A stretch of 64,000 nucleotides of DNA, taken from the NCBI RefSeq assembly GCF_016906995.1, contig NZ_JAFBBD010000011.1, positions 52,843-116,842 on the forward strand, given 5' to 3'. This DNA comes from Spongiibacter marinus (GTDB lineage Bacteria > Pseudomonadota > Gammaproteobacteria > Pseudomonadales > Spongiibacteraceae). Position 1 is the stretch's first letter. Each line of letters begins with the position of its first letter. Positions 7,790 through 18,032 of this stretch are shown one piece after another. Below the pieces are notes generated by a model. It saw nothing but the letters and a program-made list of their open reading frames with translations, was not told where the DNA came from and ran no database searches. Position numbers and translations under genes: made by a program.

Positions 7790-9598
7790 ATGATTGATAA
7801 GCTGCGCAATATTGCCATCATCGCCCACGTTGACCACGGTAAAACGACCCTGGTTGATAAACTGCTGAGTCAGTCGGGTACGCTCGACCGCCGCAACCAA
7901 GACACCGAGCGTGTTATGGACTCCAATGATCAGGAGAAAGAGCGCGGCATTACCATCCTTGCTAAGAACACCGCGATCCGCTGGAACGACTACCGCATTA
8001 ACATTGTGGACACCCCAGGGCACGCCGACTTTGGCGGTGAAGTTGAGCGGGTGTTGTCGATGGTTGATTGTGTACTGCTGCTGGTAGACGCCGTAGACGG
8101 CCCTATGCCGCAAACACGCTTCGTTACACAAAAAGCGTTCGAGCGCGGTCTCAAGCCCATTGTTGTCGTCAATAAAGTCGACCGCCCAGGCTCTCGCCCT
8201 GACTGGGTAATCGACCAAGTGTTTGACCTGTTCGACCGCCTGGGGGCGACCGACGAACAGCTTGATTTCCCCATCATTTACGCATCTGCCTTGAACGGTA
8301 TTGCCGGCCCAGAGGCCGACGAGCTGGCGGAGGATATGACGCCGCTGTTTGAGATGATCGTGGATAAAGTGCCTTCGCCAGATGTCGATGTTGACGGCCC
8401 GCTGCAAATGCAAATTTCAGCGCTGGACTACAACAGCTATGTCGGCGTTATCGGTGTTGGCCGCATCACGCGCGGTACCATGAAGCCCAATGAGCAGGTT
8501 GTGGTTGTTGGCGCCGATGGTAAGCAGCGCAAAGGGCGTGTGCTTACGGTGATGGGTTATCACGGTCTGGAGCGTGTTGAAGTCGAGCAAGCACAAGCCG
8601 GCGATATTGTATGTATCACCGGTATCGAAGGCTTAAATATTTCCGATACCATCTGTTCGCCCAGTCAGCCGGAAGCGTTGCCAGCGCTGACCGTTGACGA
8701 GCCCACCGTCAGTATGACCTTCCAGGTTAACGATTCACCGTTTGCCGGTTTGGAAGGCAAGTTTGTTACCTCGCGTAATATCAACGACCGTCTCCAGCAA
8801 GAGCTGATCCACAATGTGGCGCTGCGGGTTGAGCAGGGCGACAGCCCCGACAAATTCAAAGTGTCCGGTCGCGGTGAGCTGCACTTGTCGGTATTGATTG
8901 AAACCATGCGTCGCGAGGGTTTTGAGCTGGGTGTGTCACGCCCAGAAGTTGTTCAGCGAGAAATTGACGGCGTTCTGCAAGAGCCCTACGAGCAGGTTGT
9001 TATCGACGTTGAAGAGCAGCACCAAGGTGCCGTCATGGAAGAGTTGGGTCTGCGCAAGGCAGAGCTGACCAACATGGAGCCCGACGGCAAAGGTCGCGTT
9101 AAGCTTGAGTTTATTGCGCCTGCGCGTGGCCTGATCGGCTTCCGTGGTCAATTCCTGACGCTGACCTCGGGCAGCGGTATTATGACCACAGTCTTCGACC
9201 ACTACGGTGAAGTGAAAGGCGGTGAGATGGCCAAGCGCCAAAACGGAGTGTTGGTCTCAATGGTGAAGGGCAAAACCCTTGCCTACGGTTTGTTTAACCT
9301 GCAGGATCGCGGTCGCTTGTTCCTCGGCCACGCTGAGGAGATTTACGAAGGGCAGATTATCGGTTTGCACAGCCGTAGCAACGACCTGGTGGTGAATGCG
9401 ACCAAGGCCAAGCAGCTGACTAACGTTCGCGCTTCTGGCACCGATGATGCGCTGACGCTGACGCCGCCGGTACGTCATACCCTTGAGCAAGCGCTCGAGT
9501 TCATTGAAGACGACGAGTTGGTGGAAGTGACGCCGAAGAGCATTCGCCTGCGTAAAAAGCTGCTAACGGAAAACGAGCGCAAACGCGCGGCAAAATAA
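7790..9598 (+). CDS. typA: Ribosome-associated translational GTPase TypA/BipA
   Basis: This EF-G-like GTPase binds 70S ribosomes and supports 50S assembly and growth under stress. The G motifs are intact in order: AHVDHGKTT (G1), the RGITI switch I motif, [11 protein letters not shown] (G3) and NKVDRP (G4). These are followed by EF-Tu domain II, an EF-G-like domain V and the BipA-specific C-terminus. The 602-aa length matches family members (E. coli about 607). I start at the ATG of [11 protein letters not shown] because homologues begin there; the upstream in-frame stretch has no similarity. Confidence 0.97.
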   Translation: MIDKLRNIAIIAHVDHGKTTLVDKLLSQSGTLDRRNQDTERVMDSNDQEKERGITILAKNTAIRWNDYRINIVDTPGHADFGGEVERVLSMVDCVLLLVDAVDGPMPQTRFVTQKAFERGLKPIVVVNKVDRPGSRPDWVIDQVFDLFDRLGATDEQLDFPIIYASALNGIAGPEADELAEDMTPLFEMIVDKVPSPDVDVDGPLQMQISALDYNSYVGVIGVGRITRGTMKPNEQVVVVGADGKQRKGRVLTVMGYHGLERVEVEQAQAGDIVCITGIEGLNISDTICSPSQPEALPALTVDEPTVSMTFQVNDSPFAGLEGKFVTSRNINDRLQQELIHNVALRVEQGDSPDKFKVSGRGELHLSVLIETMRREGFELGVSRPEVVQREIDGVLQEPYEQVVIDVEEQHQGAVMEELGLRKAELTNMEPDGKGRVKLEFIAPARGLIGFRGQFLTLTSGSGIMTTVFDHYGEVKGGEMAKRQNGVLVSMVKGKTLAYGLFNLQDRGRLFLGHAEEIYEGQIIGLHSRSNDLVVNATKAKQLTNVRASGTDDALTLTPPVRHTLEQALEFIEDDELVEVTPKSIRLRKKLLTENERKRAAK

Positions 9599-9682
9599 TT
9601 TGCCTGGGGCGAGGGCGGGCAAGCCGTCCCTCGCTGCGCTACACTGAAGGTCTCCGCTGTTAATCGACCTCAGGTGCGCTGA

Positions 9683-10660
9683 ATGTTGGCACTTTATCCC
9701 GATATCAAACCTTATCAACGTCATCGTCTGGCTGTTCAAGCCCCCCACGTTCTCTATGTAGAAGAATCTGGTAACCCGGACGGTATCCCCGTGCTATTTG
9801 TGCACGGCGGTCCCGGTGCGGGTTGCAGCCCCAAGGCGCGCTGCTTTTTCGACCCAGAAGTCTACCGCATTATTTTGTTTGACCAGCGCGGCTGTGGCCA
9901 ATCCGAGCCCCATGCCTGTCTGGACAACAATACGACGCAAGCGTTGATCGAAGACATGGAAGCCATTCGAGAGTATTTGGGTGTACATCACTGGGTGCTG
10001 TTTGGTGGCTCCTGGGGATCCACGCTCAGTATTGCCTATGCACAACGTCACCCGAGCCGCGTGCTGGCGATGATATTGCGCGGTATATTTTTGTGCCGTC
10101 CTCAGGAGCTTCAGTGGTTTTACGAGGAGGGAGGTGCGAGCCGCGTCTTTCCCGATTACTGGCAGGAGTTTGACGAGGCTGCCCATCGCCAGCCCGGTGA
10201 GAGCTGGATCGAGGCTTATTATCGGCAGTTGCACGGCAGTAATGAACTGGCGCGGATGTCGGCGGCAAAGGCTTGGTGCCACTGGGAGGGGCGCTGCTCA
10301 ACGCTGCGTCCTAACCACGATGTTGAGTCGCATTTGCTGGACGCTCACACCGCTGTGGCGATGGCGCATATCGAGAATCACTTTTTCCGCAGTGACCCGT
10401 ACCTGTTGAATCAGGAAATCCTGGATAATATGTCGGCGCTGGCAGATATACCCGGGGTTATTGTCCACGGTCGTTACGATATGATCTGCCCGCTGGACAA
10501 TGCGATGAAACTATCGCAATACTGGCCAGCCGCCGAGTTGTTCGTGGTTCGCGATGCCGGGCACTCCGCTTTTGAGCCGAGCATGAGTGATGCCCTGGTT
10601 AAGGCGACAGATGAGATTGCCGAGGTGCTGGTACGGCAGTTTTCGGGCGAGGGCGCATAA
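9683..10660 (+). CDS. pip: Proline iminopeptidase (prolyl aminopeptidase, S33)
   Basis: This alpha/beta-hydrolase removes N-terminal proline from peptides in the cytoplasm. The nucleophile is Ser110 in GGSWGS, the acid Asp266 in HGRYDMICP and the base His294 in DAGHSAFEP. The oxyanion motif HGGPGAG lies at about 41-47. The length of 325 aa is usual for the family. It is followed by dtd 33 bp downstream, so the two are probably co-transcribed. Confidence 0.95.
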   Translation: MLALYPDIKPYQRHRLAVQAPHVLYVEESGNPDGIPVLFVHGGPGAGCSPKARCFFDPEVYRIILFDQRGCGQSEPHACLDNNTTQALIEDMEAIREYLGVHHWVLFGGSWGSTLSIAYAQRHPSRVLAMILRGIFLCRPQELQWFYEEGGASRVFPDYWQEFDEAAHRQPGESWIEAYYRQLHGSNELARMSAAKAWCHWEGRCSTLRPNHDVESHLLDAHTAVAMAHIENHFFRSDPYLLNQEILDNMSALADIPGVIVHGRYDMICPLDNAMKLSQYWPAAELFVVRDAGHSAFEPSMSDALVKATDEIAEVLVRQFSGEGA

Positions 10661-10693
10661 TACTGCGCCACGGATTTACGTATTGAGAATTGA

Positions 10694-11131
10694 ATGAAAG
10701 CACTACTTCAACGGGTTCGCCACGCGAAGGTCGAGGTTGATCGGCACTGCGTTGGTGAAATTAGTCAGGGAATATTGTTGTTTCTCGGGCTGGAAAAACA
10801 CGACAGTGAAACCGAGCTGGAAAAGTTATTGGAAAGGGTACTGAATTACCGCATTTTTTCCGATGAGCAGGGGCGTATGAATTTGTCGCTGCGCGATGTT
10901 GATGGCGGGCTGTTGGTGGTTTCCCAGTTTACTCTTGCGGCACAAACCAGTAAGGGGCGGCGCCCCGGATTTTCAACGGCCGCGGAACCCGAGCGCGCCC
11001 GCCAGCTTTACGATCATGCCCTGGCGTGGCTTTCTCCTCGCCAGGCAAAACTGGCAAGCGGAGAGTTTGGCGCGGATATGCAGATCTCTCTGCTCAATGA
11101 CGGGCCGGTGACTTTTCTACTGGAATCGTAA
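10694..11131 (+). CDS. dtd: D-aminoacyl-tRNA deacylase
   Basis: It hydrolyses D-amino acids (and glycine mischarged on tRNA-Ala) from tRNA as a chirality proofreader. The 145-aa product is full length and has both family motifs: SQFTLAA, and GPVTF near the C-terminus, which form the active site across the dimer. It lies directly after pip in the same direction. Confidence 0.96.
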   Translation: MKALLQRVRHAKVEVDRHCVGEISQGILLFLGLEKHDSETELEKLLERVLNYRIFSDEQGRMNLSLRDVDGGLLVVSQFTLAAQTSKGRRPGFSTAAEPERARQLYDHALAWLSPRQAKLASGEFGADMQISLLNDGPVTFLLES

Positions 11132-11287
11132 CGTTATCCCACTCCCGACAGATTTATGGCAACGCGGTTCCCGCGTTTTTGTCGTTTTTTGCGTCTGTGT
11201 CAACTTCTTCACAAAGCCGGTTTTTTCGGTGAACTCAGTAATATGAGCTCGTCTAAAAGGCATCTATTGGCAAAAAAAGGATGTCTT

Positions 11288-11872
11288 ATGAAGCGCATTA
11301 CATCGACTCTAATGGTTCCCGCTGGCTTTCTTGCACTTGCGGTCAGCTCACCACTGATGGCAAAGGAATTTAGCTACAGTTATGCGGAATTAGGGGTGGC
11401 TGATATTGAGGTGGATGATCGCGATGGCGACTACCTTTATGGTGGCGGCTCGCTGGCCTTGGATCGCAATGTATTTATTCGCGCGTCAGTGGGTAATCTG
11501 GATTTTGACCCCGGTGAGGCCGATGTGGTGAGCCTCGGTGTGGGCCATCCGATGCGGATATCTGAGCGCAGCGACTTAGTATTGGCGCTGGACTACAGCT
11601 ATACCGATCCCGACCGGGGTGACAACGACATCGATACCTTGGCAGCGAGTGTGCAATCACGCACCTGGCTGACCAATAATATAGAGGGTAATCTCAGTGC
11701 GGGTTATGCCCACGCAGATTACGATAACGGTGACGATAGCGGCGCTGTGCTTGGTGCTGGTGTGCGACTCTACGTGACGCCGCTGGTCTCTGTGGCAGCG
11801 GAGCTGAATCGCAGCTTTGTTGGCGACCTGGATACAGACAGCTTTGGCATTAGTGGCCGCGTGCAGTTTTAA
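11288..11872 (+). CDS. Small outer-membrane beta-barrel protein, putative
   Basis: The 194-aa product has a signal peptide (about residues 1-23, ending PLMAKEF) and then alternating amphipathic strands of the form FSYSYAELGVADIEVDD. It ends in phenylalanine (GRVQF), the usual C-terminal signal for BAM-mediated insertion. The size suggests an 8-stranded barrel of the OmpA/OmpX type. It is rich in Asp and Gly, as in many marine outer-membrane proteins. I chose the ATG at 11288 because AAGGA precedes it by about 6 nt and it opens the signal peptide. No specific function is assignable. Confidence 0.82.
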   Translation: MKRITSTLMVPAGFLALAVSSPLMAKEFSYSYAELGVADIEVDDRDGDYLYGGGSLALDRNVFIRASVGNLDFDPGEADVVSLGVGHPMRISERSDLVLALDYSYTDPDRGDNDIDTLAASVQSRTWLTNNIEGNLSAGYAHADYDNGDDSGAVLGAGVRLYVTPLVSVAAELNRSFVGDLDTDSFGISGRVQF

Positions 11873-11884
11873 CTGCGGCGGCGG

Positions 11885-11918
11885 CAAAAAAAACGGCGCA
11901 GGGAGCGCCGTTTTTTTT
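11885..11918. terminator. Bidirectional terminator between barrel gene and RND operon
   Basis: The stem AACGGCGC/GCGCCGTT with an AGGGA loop is flanked by eight A on one side and eight T on the other. It can terminate the barrel gene on the plus strand and the RND operon on the minus strand. It sits 13 bp after the barrel stop and 8 bp before the RND transporter stop. Confidence 0.93.
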
Positions 11919-11925
11919 GCACGCT

Positions 11926-14900
11926 TCAGAGGGTTTTTGGGCTCAGTCGTTTAGCAAAAAACTGGCTGATGTCATGGGCGATAAAAAACAGGATTGGCAC
12001 TAAAAATAATGTGACCGCCGTGGCAAACAATATACCGAAGCCAACGGAGGTGGCCATCGGTTTGATGAATTGCGCCTGTATCGAGGTTTCCAGCTGAATG
12101 GGCAGTAGCCCCAAAAAAGTGGTCAGTGAGGTCAGTATCACCGCGCGAAAGCGCATCTGTCCGGCTTCGACCACGGCTTTGAGTTTTTCCTCCCCCTCGG
12201 AAACCTTCTGGTTGATGAAGTCCACCAGAACCAGCGAGTCATTCACCACCACCCCGGCGAGCGCAACCACACCGATAATAGACAGCATGCTCAGATCATT
12301 GCCGGTGAGCCAGTGTCCAATAATGGCGCCTGCCACTGAAAAGGGAATTGCCGACATGATATACAGCGGCTGGATATAGGACTTCAGCGGAATGGCCAGT
12401 GCGGCAAAAATCAGCAGTAATACCAGCGACCCCATCACCTGCAGTTCGCGGGTGTCTTTTTGCTGCTCTTCCACCTGGCCGGTGTAGTAATAGCTAACCG
12501 TAGGGAATTGTTTCAGTAGTGTGGGCATCACGTCCCGGTCGAGCTTGGCGACCACCGCATCGGGTTCAATGGTGGCTTTGTCGATGCCCGTTTGGATATT
12601 GACCACGCGCTTTCTGTCGACCCGTTTGATGCTGGAAATGCCGGAGGAATATTGCGCTTCGGCCACTTCACTGAAGGGTACCCGCTCACCACTAGGCAGC
12701 TTGATCCACAATTGTTCCAGGGTTTCCAGCGTGTTGCGCTCGGCGAGCGGCAGTCTCGCGTAGACTCGCACTTCGTGACGGCCGCGTTGGAAACGCTGAA
12801 TTTCAGCACCAAAGAAGGCTTGGCGCACTTGGCGGGCAATTTCAGCCTGGCCGAGCCCCAGCAATTCGCCGGCGGGTTTAATGCGAATATCCACCTCCGG
12901 TGCGCCGGCGCCAAAGGTATCGCGGATATCGAATACACCGCTTATTTGCTGAAGCTCCGCTTTGAGCCACTGTGCGGCGCGCTGCAGCTCAGCGAGGTCG
13001 TCAGACTCTAGCGCAACGTCGAGGTCGACGCCTTCGCCCGGGCCCGCTTTCGCATCGAAGCTCAGCTGTTTAATGCCGGGGAGTGGGCCAATCGCTTCTC
13101 GCCACCACTGGGCGAGAATAACGGAATCGATTTGCCGTTGTTCCGAAGGGACGAGGGACGCCCAAATTCTTGCCTGGTCGTCGGAGCTGCTCAGGGTTTC
13201 AATATTGCTTATGGCGTCGACATCTTCACCAGTGCGTTCGCGGTAGCGCTCATTGACGGTCGTGGCCGCCGCCTCAATTTTCAGCGCGTAGTCATGAGTG
13301 AGTTGGTAGGGCGCGCTGGGCGGCAGCCGCAGGCTAATTACGATCTGGTCTGAGGGAACATCGGGGAAGAACACCATGCGGACAATGCCAGCGGGCACCA
13401 GGCTGAGAACGACAATAAAGCCGGCCACAAATACGGCGAGGCTGACATAGCGATACGCAAGCAAGGTTTGCAACGCGGGGCGATAAATATTGTACACAAA
13501 CGCTTTTAGCTGGCGGTCAAGGCCGTTTTGCAGGGCCGCGATGGGGCCGGTGGATTTTTTATCCAGCTTGATATGACGAAGGTGGGCGGGCAGGATCAGC
13601 TTGGTTTCTATCAGAGAAAAGATCAGGCAGAAGATCACGACCACCGCGATATTGGAGCCAAAGCGGCCGATGTGCGAGGTCATTGTCAGCATTGGGGTGA
13701 AGGCGATAATAGTCGTAAGCACGCCAAAAATTGTCGCTGTCGAGACGCGTTTTACCCCGTGAATAATGCTGTCTAAGCCTTGCTGTTCTCTCTCCAGGTA
13801 GCTGTAGGCACTCTCGCCGGTAACAATGGCATCGTCCACCACAATGCCCAGCACGAGCAAAAAGCCGAATAGCGACATCAGGTTTATCGAGTAGTCGAAA
13901 AAGCCAAGGTTCATTACCATCATGGCGCCAAGAAAGCTGAATGGCACGCCGATTAACACCCAAAAGGCCATGCTCAGGCGTAAAAATAGCGCCAGTGCCA
14001 ATAGAACTAAAATGCCCCCTTGCAGCGCATTTTTGAGTAGTAGGTCAATTCGGCCTTTGAGGATGCGCGAGTTATCGAACCAGACATTGAGGCTGACACC
14101 ATCGGGTAATTCCAGTTGCTTCTGGGCAGCGTAGTCTTTGACTAACTGGCTGACATCGAGGGTGCTCTGGCGGCCGACGGTGAAGATTGTGAGCCGCGCG
14201 CCGTTGGCGCCATTCAGTCGGCTGAGAATAGGCTGCTCGCTGAAACCATCGCGCACATTGGCAATATCGCCTAGCAGCAAGCGGGTGCCGTCCGGGCGGG
14301 TGAGTAGCGGAATGCGGCGATACTCATCGCCACTGTAGGCCTGACCTTGTGAGCGAAGAGTAATCGTACCGCTGTCGGTGCGAACATTGCCGCCGGGCAA
14401 GTTTTCGGATCGACTGCGAATGAGCGTTACCACTTGGTCGAAACTCAGGCCGTACTGGCGAAGTGTGCTGTCGGAGAGCTCGATGGCCACCTCGTAATCG
14501 CGTACACCGACGAGTTCAATCTGGGTAATCTCGCCGGTGGCCAGCAGGTCGTCGCGCACGTCGTCCGCAAGGGCTTTGAGTTGATGCTCGCTAAGCTTTT
14601 CGCCAGCGATACTCAGGTTGATGGTGTGATTCTTGGCCAGTATTTCTTCAATGATGGGTTTTTCGGCATTGGCGGGAAACGACGCGATGGCGTTAACGCG
14701 GGAGGTGACATCGTTGAGCACCGGCGCCATATCGGTCTTGGGCTGCATTTGCACTAGCACTGTGGCGACATTCTCATTGGCTTCAGCAATGATGTCGTCG
14801 ACGTCTTCCATATCCTGCAGGGCTTCTTCAATTTTGATCAGAATGCCTTCCTCTACCTCGCTGGGGGAGCTGCCAGGGTAGGGAACAGTGATACGGATCA

Positions 14901-15051
14901 TCTCCAGTGGGATTGTGGGGAAGACCTCTTTGCGCAAATCTAACAGGGAGACCAGCCCGGCGAGCATCACCACGGCCATTAACAGGTTGGCGGCGACAGG
15001 ATTGCGGGCCATCCAGCCAATGGCGCCACTGCGGCGATCATAGGAGGTCAT
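11926..15051 (-). CDS. RND efflux pump, inner-membrane transporter (HAE1/AcrB-like)
   Basis: This is a proton-driven trimeric exporter of drugs or other amphiphiles. The 1041-aa product has the duplicated RND layout: TM1 near residue 20, a large periplasmic loop, TM2-6, a second periplasmic loop and TM8-12. TM4 carries the acidic pair LGIVVDDAIV, equivalent to AcrB Asp407/Asp408. In TM10 the segment GVVVNDSLVLVDF places Val where AcrB has Lys940, with an Asp two positions later, so the proton relay differs from AcrB in a way seen in this subfamily. It overlaps the adaptor gene by 4 bp. No outer-membrane factor is adjacent; a TolC elsewhere is presumed. Confidence 0.93.
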   Translation of the reverse strand: MTSYDRRSGAIGWMARNPVAANLLMAVVMLAGLVSLLDLRKEVFPTIPLEMIRITVPYPGSSPSEVEEGILIKIEEALQDMEDVDDIIAEANENVATVLVQMQPKTDMAPVLNDVTSRVNAIASFPANAEKPIIEEILAKNHTINLSIAGEKLSEHQLKALADDVRDDLLATGEITQIELVGVRDYEVAIELSDSTLRQYGLSFDQVVTLIRSRSENLPGGNVRTDSGTITLRSQGQAYSGDEYRRIPLLTRPDGTRLLLGDIANVRDGFSEQPILSRLNGANGARLTIFTVGRQSTLDVSQLVKDYAAQKQLELPDGVSLNVWFDNSRILKGRIDLLLKNALQGGILVLLALALFLRLSMAFWVLIGVPFSFLGAMMVMNLGFFDYSINLMSLFGFLLVLGIVVDDAIVTGESAYSYLEREQQGLDSIIHGVKRVSTATIFGVLTTIIAFTPMLTMTSHIGRFGSNIAVVVIFCLIFSLIETKLILPAHLRHIKLDKKSTGPIAALQNGLDRQLKAFVYNIYRPALQTLLAYRYVSLAVFVAGFIVVLSLVPAGIVRMVFFPDVPSDQIVISLRLPPSAPYQLTHDYALKIEAAATTVNERYRERTGEDVDAISNIETLSSSDDQARIWASLVPSEQRQIDSVILAQWWREAIGPLPGIKQLSFDAKAGPGEGVDLDVALESDDLAELQRAAQWLKAELQQISGVFDIRDTFGAGAPEVDIRIKPAGELLGLGQAEIARQVRQAFFGAEIQRFQRGRHEVRVYARLPLAERNTLETLEQLWIKLPSGERVPFSEVAEAQYSSGISSIKRVDRKRVVNIQTGIDKATIEPDAVVAKLDRDVMPTLLKQFPTVSYYYTGQVEEQQKDTRELQVMGSLVLLLIFAALAIPLKSYIQPLYIMSAIPFSVAGAIIGHWLTGNDLSMLSIIGVVALAGVVVNDSLVLVDFINQKVSEGEEKLKAVVEAGQMRFRAVILTSLTTFLGLLPIQLETSIQAQFIKPMATSVGFGILFATAVTLFLVPILFFIAHDISQFFAKRLSPKTL

Positions 15052-16121
15052 AGCGACTCGACTCTAACTTTCATGCCCTCGGTCATAATGTCGAGGCGGC
15101 TGAGTACCAGCTGGTCGCCGACGTTTATGTCTCCTCTTACCACGGCGTATTGGGCATTCTTTTGCAGTAGGGTTACCGCCACGCTCTGCAATTGCTGCTG
15201 TGGGTCGAGGCGGTAAACGAAGCGGTTTTCAAAAACCGCGCTCTCGGGAATGCGAAAGGCGTCGTCAAATTCAACGCCGTGAATGTCGGCGCGAACAAAC
15301 TGACCGATGCGCAACGCCGGCTTGGTTGCGTAGGGGGCATCCAGCACTGCCACGGCATAGGCGACCCGAGTCGCGTCGTCCAATTGTTGATTGAGGCGAC
15401 CGAGGCGCGCTTGCCAGCGACCGGTTTGTTGGTCGATGGCATGGAGCGTAACGCTGGCGCCATCGACTGCCTCCAGCATCTCTAACTCGGCGTGGCTAAT
15501 CGGCAGGGGAATCTCTACTTGGTCGACCGCTTGAAAGCTGGCGAGGACACTGCCGGGAGCCACATACTGCCCGAGAGCCACTTGTTTGATACTGACCAGC
15601 GCTTCCATCGGCAGCGAGATTTCTGTCCGCGAAAGGTCGACATTGGCCTTGCGGATTTGCGCTTTGGCGGCGGCAATCTGGGCGCGCGCCCGTCGAATTT
15701 GCGGGTGGCGTGGGTTGCGGGTTTCAAAGCGGCTGCGGGTGTCTGCCAAGGCTAGCTCGGCATCGCGCAGGGCGAGTAGCGCCTGGGCTTCTGCCAGTTT
15801 GTATTGGCTGCGGTCTACTCTGGCGATGGGGGTATCGGCAGCGATAATGGCGCCGACCTCCAGCGCAGGGTTCACCCAGGTGACTCTGCCGGCGACGTCA
15901 CTGGTTAATTGCAAGGTGGTTTTTGCTCTCACCGTGCCGTGCGAGCCAAGGGTCATCGCGGCCCCTTGGCGCTCGATGGTGTGCACCTGCACAAGCGGTT
16001 GCTCGTCCACGCGGGGTTGGGATACAAGCTCTGGCCGGCTGCTGATGAGCACCTTGGCCAGCAGCAGTGCGCCGATAACGATTAACGGTGGTAGTACGAA
16101 CTTGAGGCGTTTTCTTAACAC
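15048..16121 (-). CDS. RND efflux periplasmic adaptor (membrane fusion protein)
   Basis: It bridges the RND transporter to an outer-membrane channel. The 357-aa product starts with an N-terminal membrane anchor (about residues 9-27), followed by the split barrel-sandwich/lipoyl domain, an alpha-helical hairpin (about 115-165, rich in Ala, Arg and Gln) and beta-barrel domains. The start is GTG. It is the first gene of a two-gene operon with the transporter (ATGA overlap). I see no adjacent regulator, so inducers cannot be guessed. Confidence 0.92.
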   Translation of the reverse strand: MLRKRLKFVLPPLIVIGALLLAKVLISSRPELVSQPRVDEQPLVQVHTIERQGAAMTLGSHGTVRAKTTLQLTSDVAGRVTWVNPALEVGAIIAADTPIARVDRSQYKLAEAQALLALRDAELALADTRSRFETRNPRHPQIRRARAQIAAAKAQIRKANVDLSRTEISLPMEALVSIKQVALGQYVAPGSVLASFQAVDQVEIPLPISHAELEMLEAVDGASVTLHAIDQQTGRWQARLGRLNQQLDDATRVAYAVAVLDAPYATKPALRIGQFVRADIHGVEFDDAFRIPESAVFENRFVYRLDPQQQLQSVAVTLLQKNAQYAVVRGDINVGDQLVLSRLDIMTEGMKVRVESL

Positions 16122-16175
16122 GGTAATCGCGATCCCTGAAATTGCTGCCTATATAGGTGTTATTCCCAGCCAGAG

Positions 16176-17933
16176 TTAATTTGAGGTGGCCGGGCTGTTG
16201 TTGCCGCCATCGCGCTGTTGAAAGCGCTGTTTCTTTCTATACGGGAATACGTCGGCGACATAACCGTTGCGAATCTTGTCCTGCAGCTCGCGCCAGTAAT
16301 CGGGGTCGTAGAGGTCGCTGTGCAATTCGTCAAATACCTTCTTGGCGCGCTGATTCCCTGAGAAGAACAGGCGAAACTCTTCCGGGAACACATCCTCGGG
16401 TTTGACCTCATACCAGGGGTGAGTGGCCATGGCCTGCTCCTCTGTTTTGGGCTCTGGCAGGCGGCGGAAGTTACAGTCGGTCAGTGGACAAATTTCGTCG
16501 TAGTCATAGAACACCACGCGTCCGTGGCGGGTAACGCCAAAGTTTTTAAGCAGCATATCGCCGGGGAAAATATTCCCCGCGGCGAGCTGTTTAATGGCGC
16601 TGCCGTATTCGTCCATCACGCTGTAAAGCTGCTCTTCGTTGCAGTCTTTCAGGTAGAGGTTGAGAGGAATCATTTTCCGCTCAATATAGACGTGCTTGAG
16701 TATCAACACATTGCCGTGCTCCTCGACCAGCGAGGGAGCCTCTTTGTAGAGCTCGGCCATGAGCTCGTCGGAGAAACGGCGGCGGTCAAAGGCCAGGTTG
16801 TTAAATTCCTGGGTGTCGGCCATGCGGCCGCCGCGGTCCCAGCGTTTTACCAGGCTGTAGCATTTTCTAACGTGTTCCCGGCTCATCTCTTTAGGAGGCG
16901 TGAACTTGTCTTTGATCACTTTGTACACGTACCCGAAGTCTGGCCGGGTGAATACCAGCATCACCATGCCCTTGATCCCGGGGGCGATCACGTAGGGATC
17001 TTCGCTGTTTAACGTATCGTTGACGGCAAAGCGGTAAAACTCCGTTTTACCGTGCTTTTGCATACCGATTGCGTTGTAGAGTTCAAACACCTCTTTGTGC
17101 GGCATGAGGCGTCGTAAAAATGCCACGTATTCCGAAGGAATCGAGGCGTCGACCATGAAGTAGCTGCGGCTGAAGCTGAAAAGAATTGAGAGGTCGTCAG
17201 GCTCGTGCAACAGGGTGTCGACGAAGAGCGAACCGTCATCGGAGTGCAGGATCGGCAGCACGAAGGGCTTGCTGAAATTGCCGCTGTAGGCGCGCCCAAC
17301 CAAATACGCCGCTTTGTTACGAAAGAATAGTGACTCCAGGGTCTCGACCCAGATCTCCCCAGTGCCTTCGGGGATGCGGGGAACCAGGTCTTGGTTGACG
17401 ACGTTCATGACAAATTGAATGTCGCGCTGCTGGTCTTCCCAGGGAATATTGAACTCACAGTCGTCCAACATTTGTTTGACGATGGCGGCGCCATTATCGC
17501 CGTTGAACTTGTAGCGCCGGAGAATAGAGTCGCTGTCGATTGGGCCTCGGTGTCCTGCCGGTGTGGTGGCAAAGGTGTGTTGATCCCGAATTTTTTCGTG
17601 CTCGAAGACGTAGCAGTAAATGGAGTTAAAGAAGGATTGTGCAATCTCGTAATTGTCGTGATTCTGAATTAGCTCGGCGTATTCTTGCTTGGCAACTTCC
17701 CAGTGCTCGCGGTCCTGCACGCTGCCGCCGGTAATGGTGTGGGCGGCTTCGGCGACAATGACCCGTTTTTGCTTCCAGAGGTTGAGGCGCGCGCGCATCG
17801 CCTCTTGAGAGCCGTGCCAATCGGCGGCTTCAAAACGGGCTTGGGCGCCGAGGGTGATATTTTTAAATTCGGCGAAAAACGCATCGAAGCCATTGAGAAT
17901 GGCCATCGCGAGTCGGCGGGTAACAGCGGTCAT
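16176..17933 (-). CDS. aceK: Isocitrate dehydrogenase kinase/phosphatase AceK
   Basis: This bifunctional enzyme phosphorylates and dephosphorylates isocitrate dehydrogenase, diverting isocitrate into the glyoxylate shunt on C2 carbon. The 585-aa length matches E. coli (578). Conserved blocks include the ATP-binding APGIKGMVMLVF, VFKVIKDKF-like VYKVIKDKF, GRMADTQEF and the invariant stretch PGDMLLKNFGVTRHGR followed by VVFYDYDEIC. In E. coli it is the third gene of aceBAK; here it stands apart from aceA and glcB by about 2.5 kb. No clear Shine-Dalgarno sequence precedes the ATG. Confidence 0.97.
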   Translation of the reverse strand: MTAVTRRLAMAILNGFDAFFAEFKNITLGAQARFEAADWHGSQEAMRARLNLWKQKRVIVAEAAHTITGGSVQDREHWEVAKQEYAELIQNHDNYEIAQSFFNSIYCYVFEHEKIRDQHTFATTPAGHRGPIDSDSILRRYKFNGDNGAAIVKQMLDDCEFNIPWEDQQRDIQFVMNVVNQDLVPRIPEGTGEIWVETLESLFFRNKAAYLVGRAYSGNFSKPFVLPILHSDDGSLFVDTLLHEPDDLSILFSFSRSYFMVDASIPSEYVAFLRRLMPHKEVFELYNAIGMQKHGKTEFYRFAVNDTLNSEDPYVIAPGIKGMVMLVFTRPDFGYVYKVIKDKFTPPKEMSREHVRKCYSLVKRWDRGGRMADTQEFNNLAFDRRRFSDELMAELYKEAPSLVEEHGNVLILKHVYIERKMIPLNLYLKDCNEEQLYSVMDEYGSAIKQLAAGNIFPGDMLLKNFGVTRHGRVVFYDYDEICPLTDCNFRRLPEPKTEEQAMATHPWYEVKPEDVFPEEFRLFFSGNQRAKKVFDELHSDLYDPDYWRELQDKIRNGYVADVFPYRKKQRFQQRDGGNNSPATSN

Positions 17934-17977
17934 TGCTGGTAGTGTCCTGTCACGTAGGAGGGTATGGCTAAGAGTCT

Positions 17978-18008
17978 GCCCGACTTTCGCAGAAAAGCGA
18001 AGTCGGGC
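17978..18008 (-). terminator. Hairpin downstream of the luciferase-like oxidoreductase gene
   Basis: A 12-bp stem with one unpaired base (GCCCGACTTTCGC pairing with GCGAAGTCGGGC) lies 25 bp after the stop of the minus-strand gene at 18033. No long T tract follows, so termination strength is uncertain. Confidence 0.45.
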
Positions 18009-18032
18009 AGTGGGGGGCTGTGATGTTTGCGC

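Noticed and set aside
9609..9636. GCGAGGG/CCCTCGC hairpin after typA
   Set aside because: The stem is good but no U tract follows; it may be a weak terminator, but the evidence is not sufficient.
12098..15000. Several plus-strand open frames opposite the RND genes
   Set aside because: They are shadows of a high-GC coding region, have no family motifs, and the minus-strand RND reading is unambiguous.
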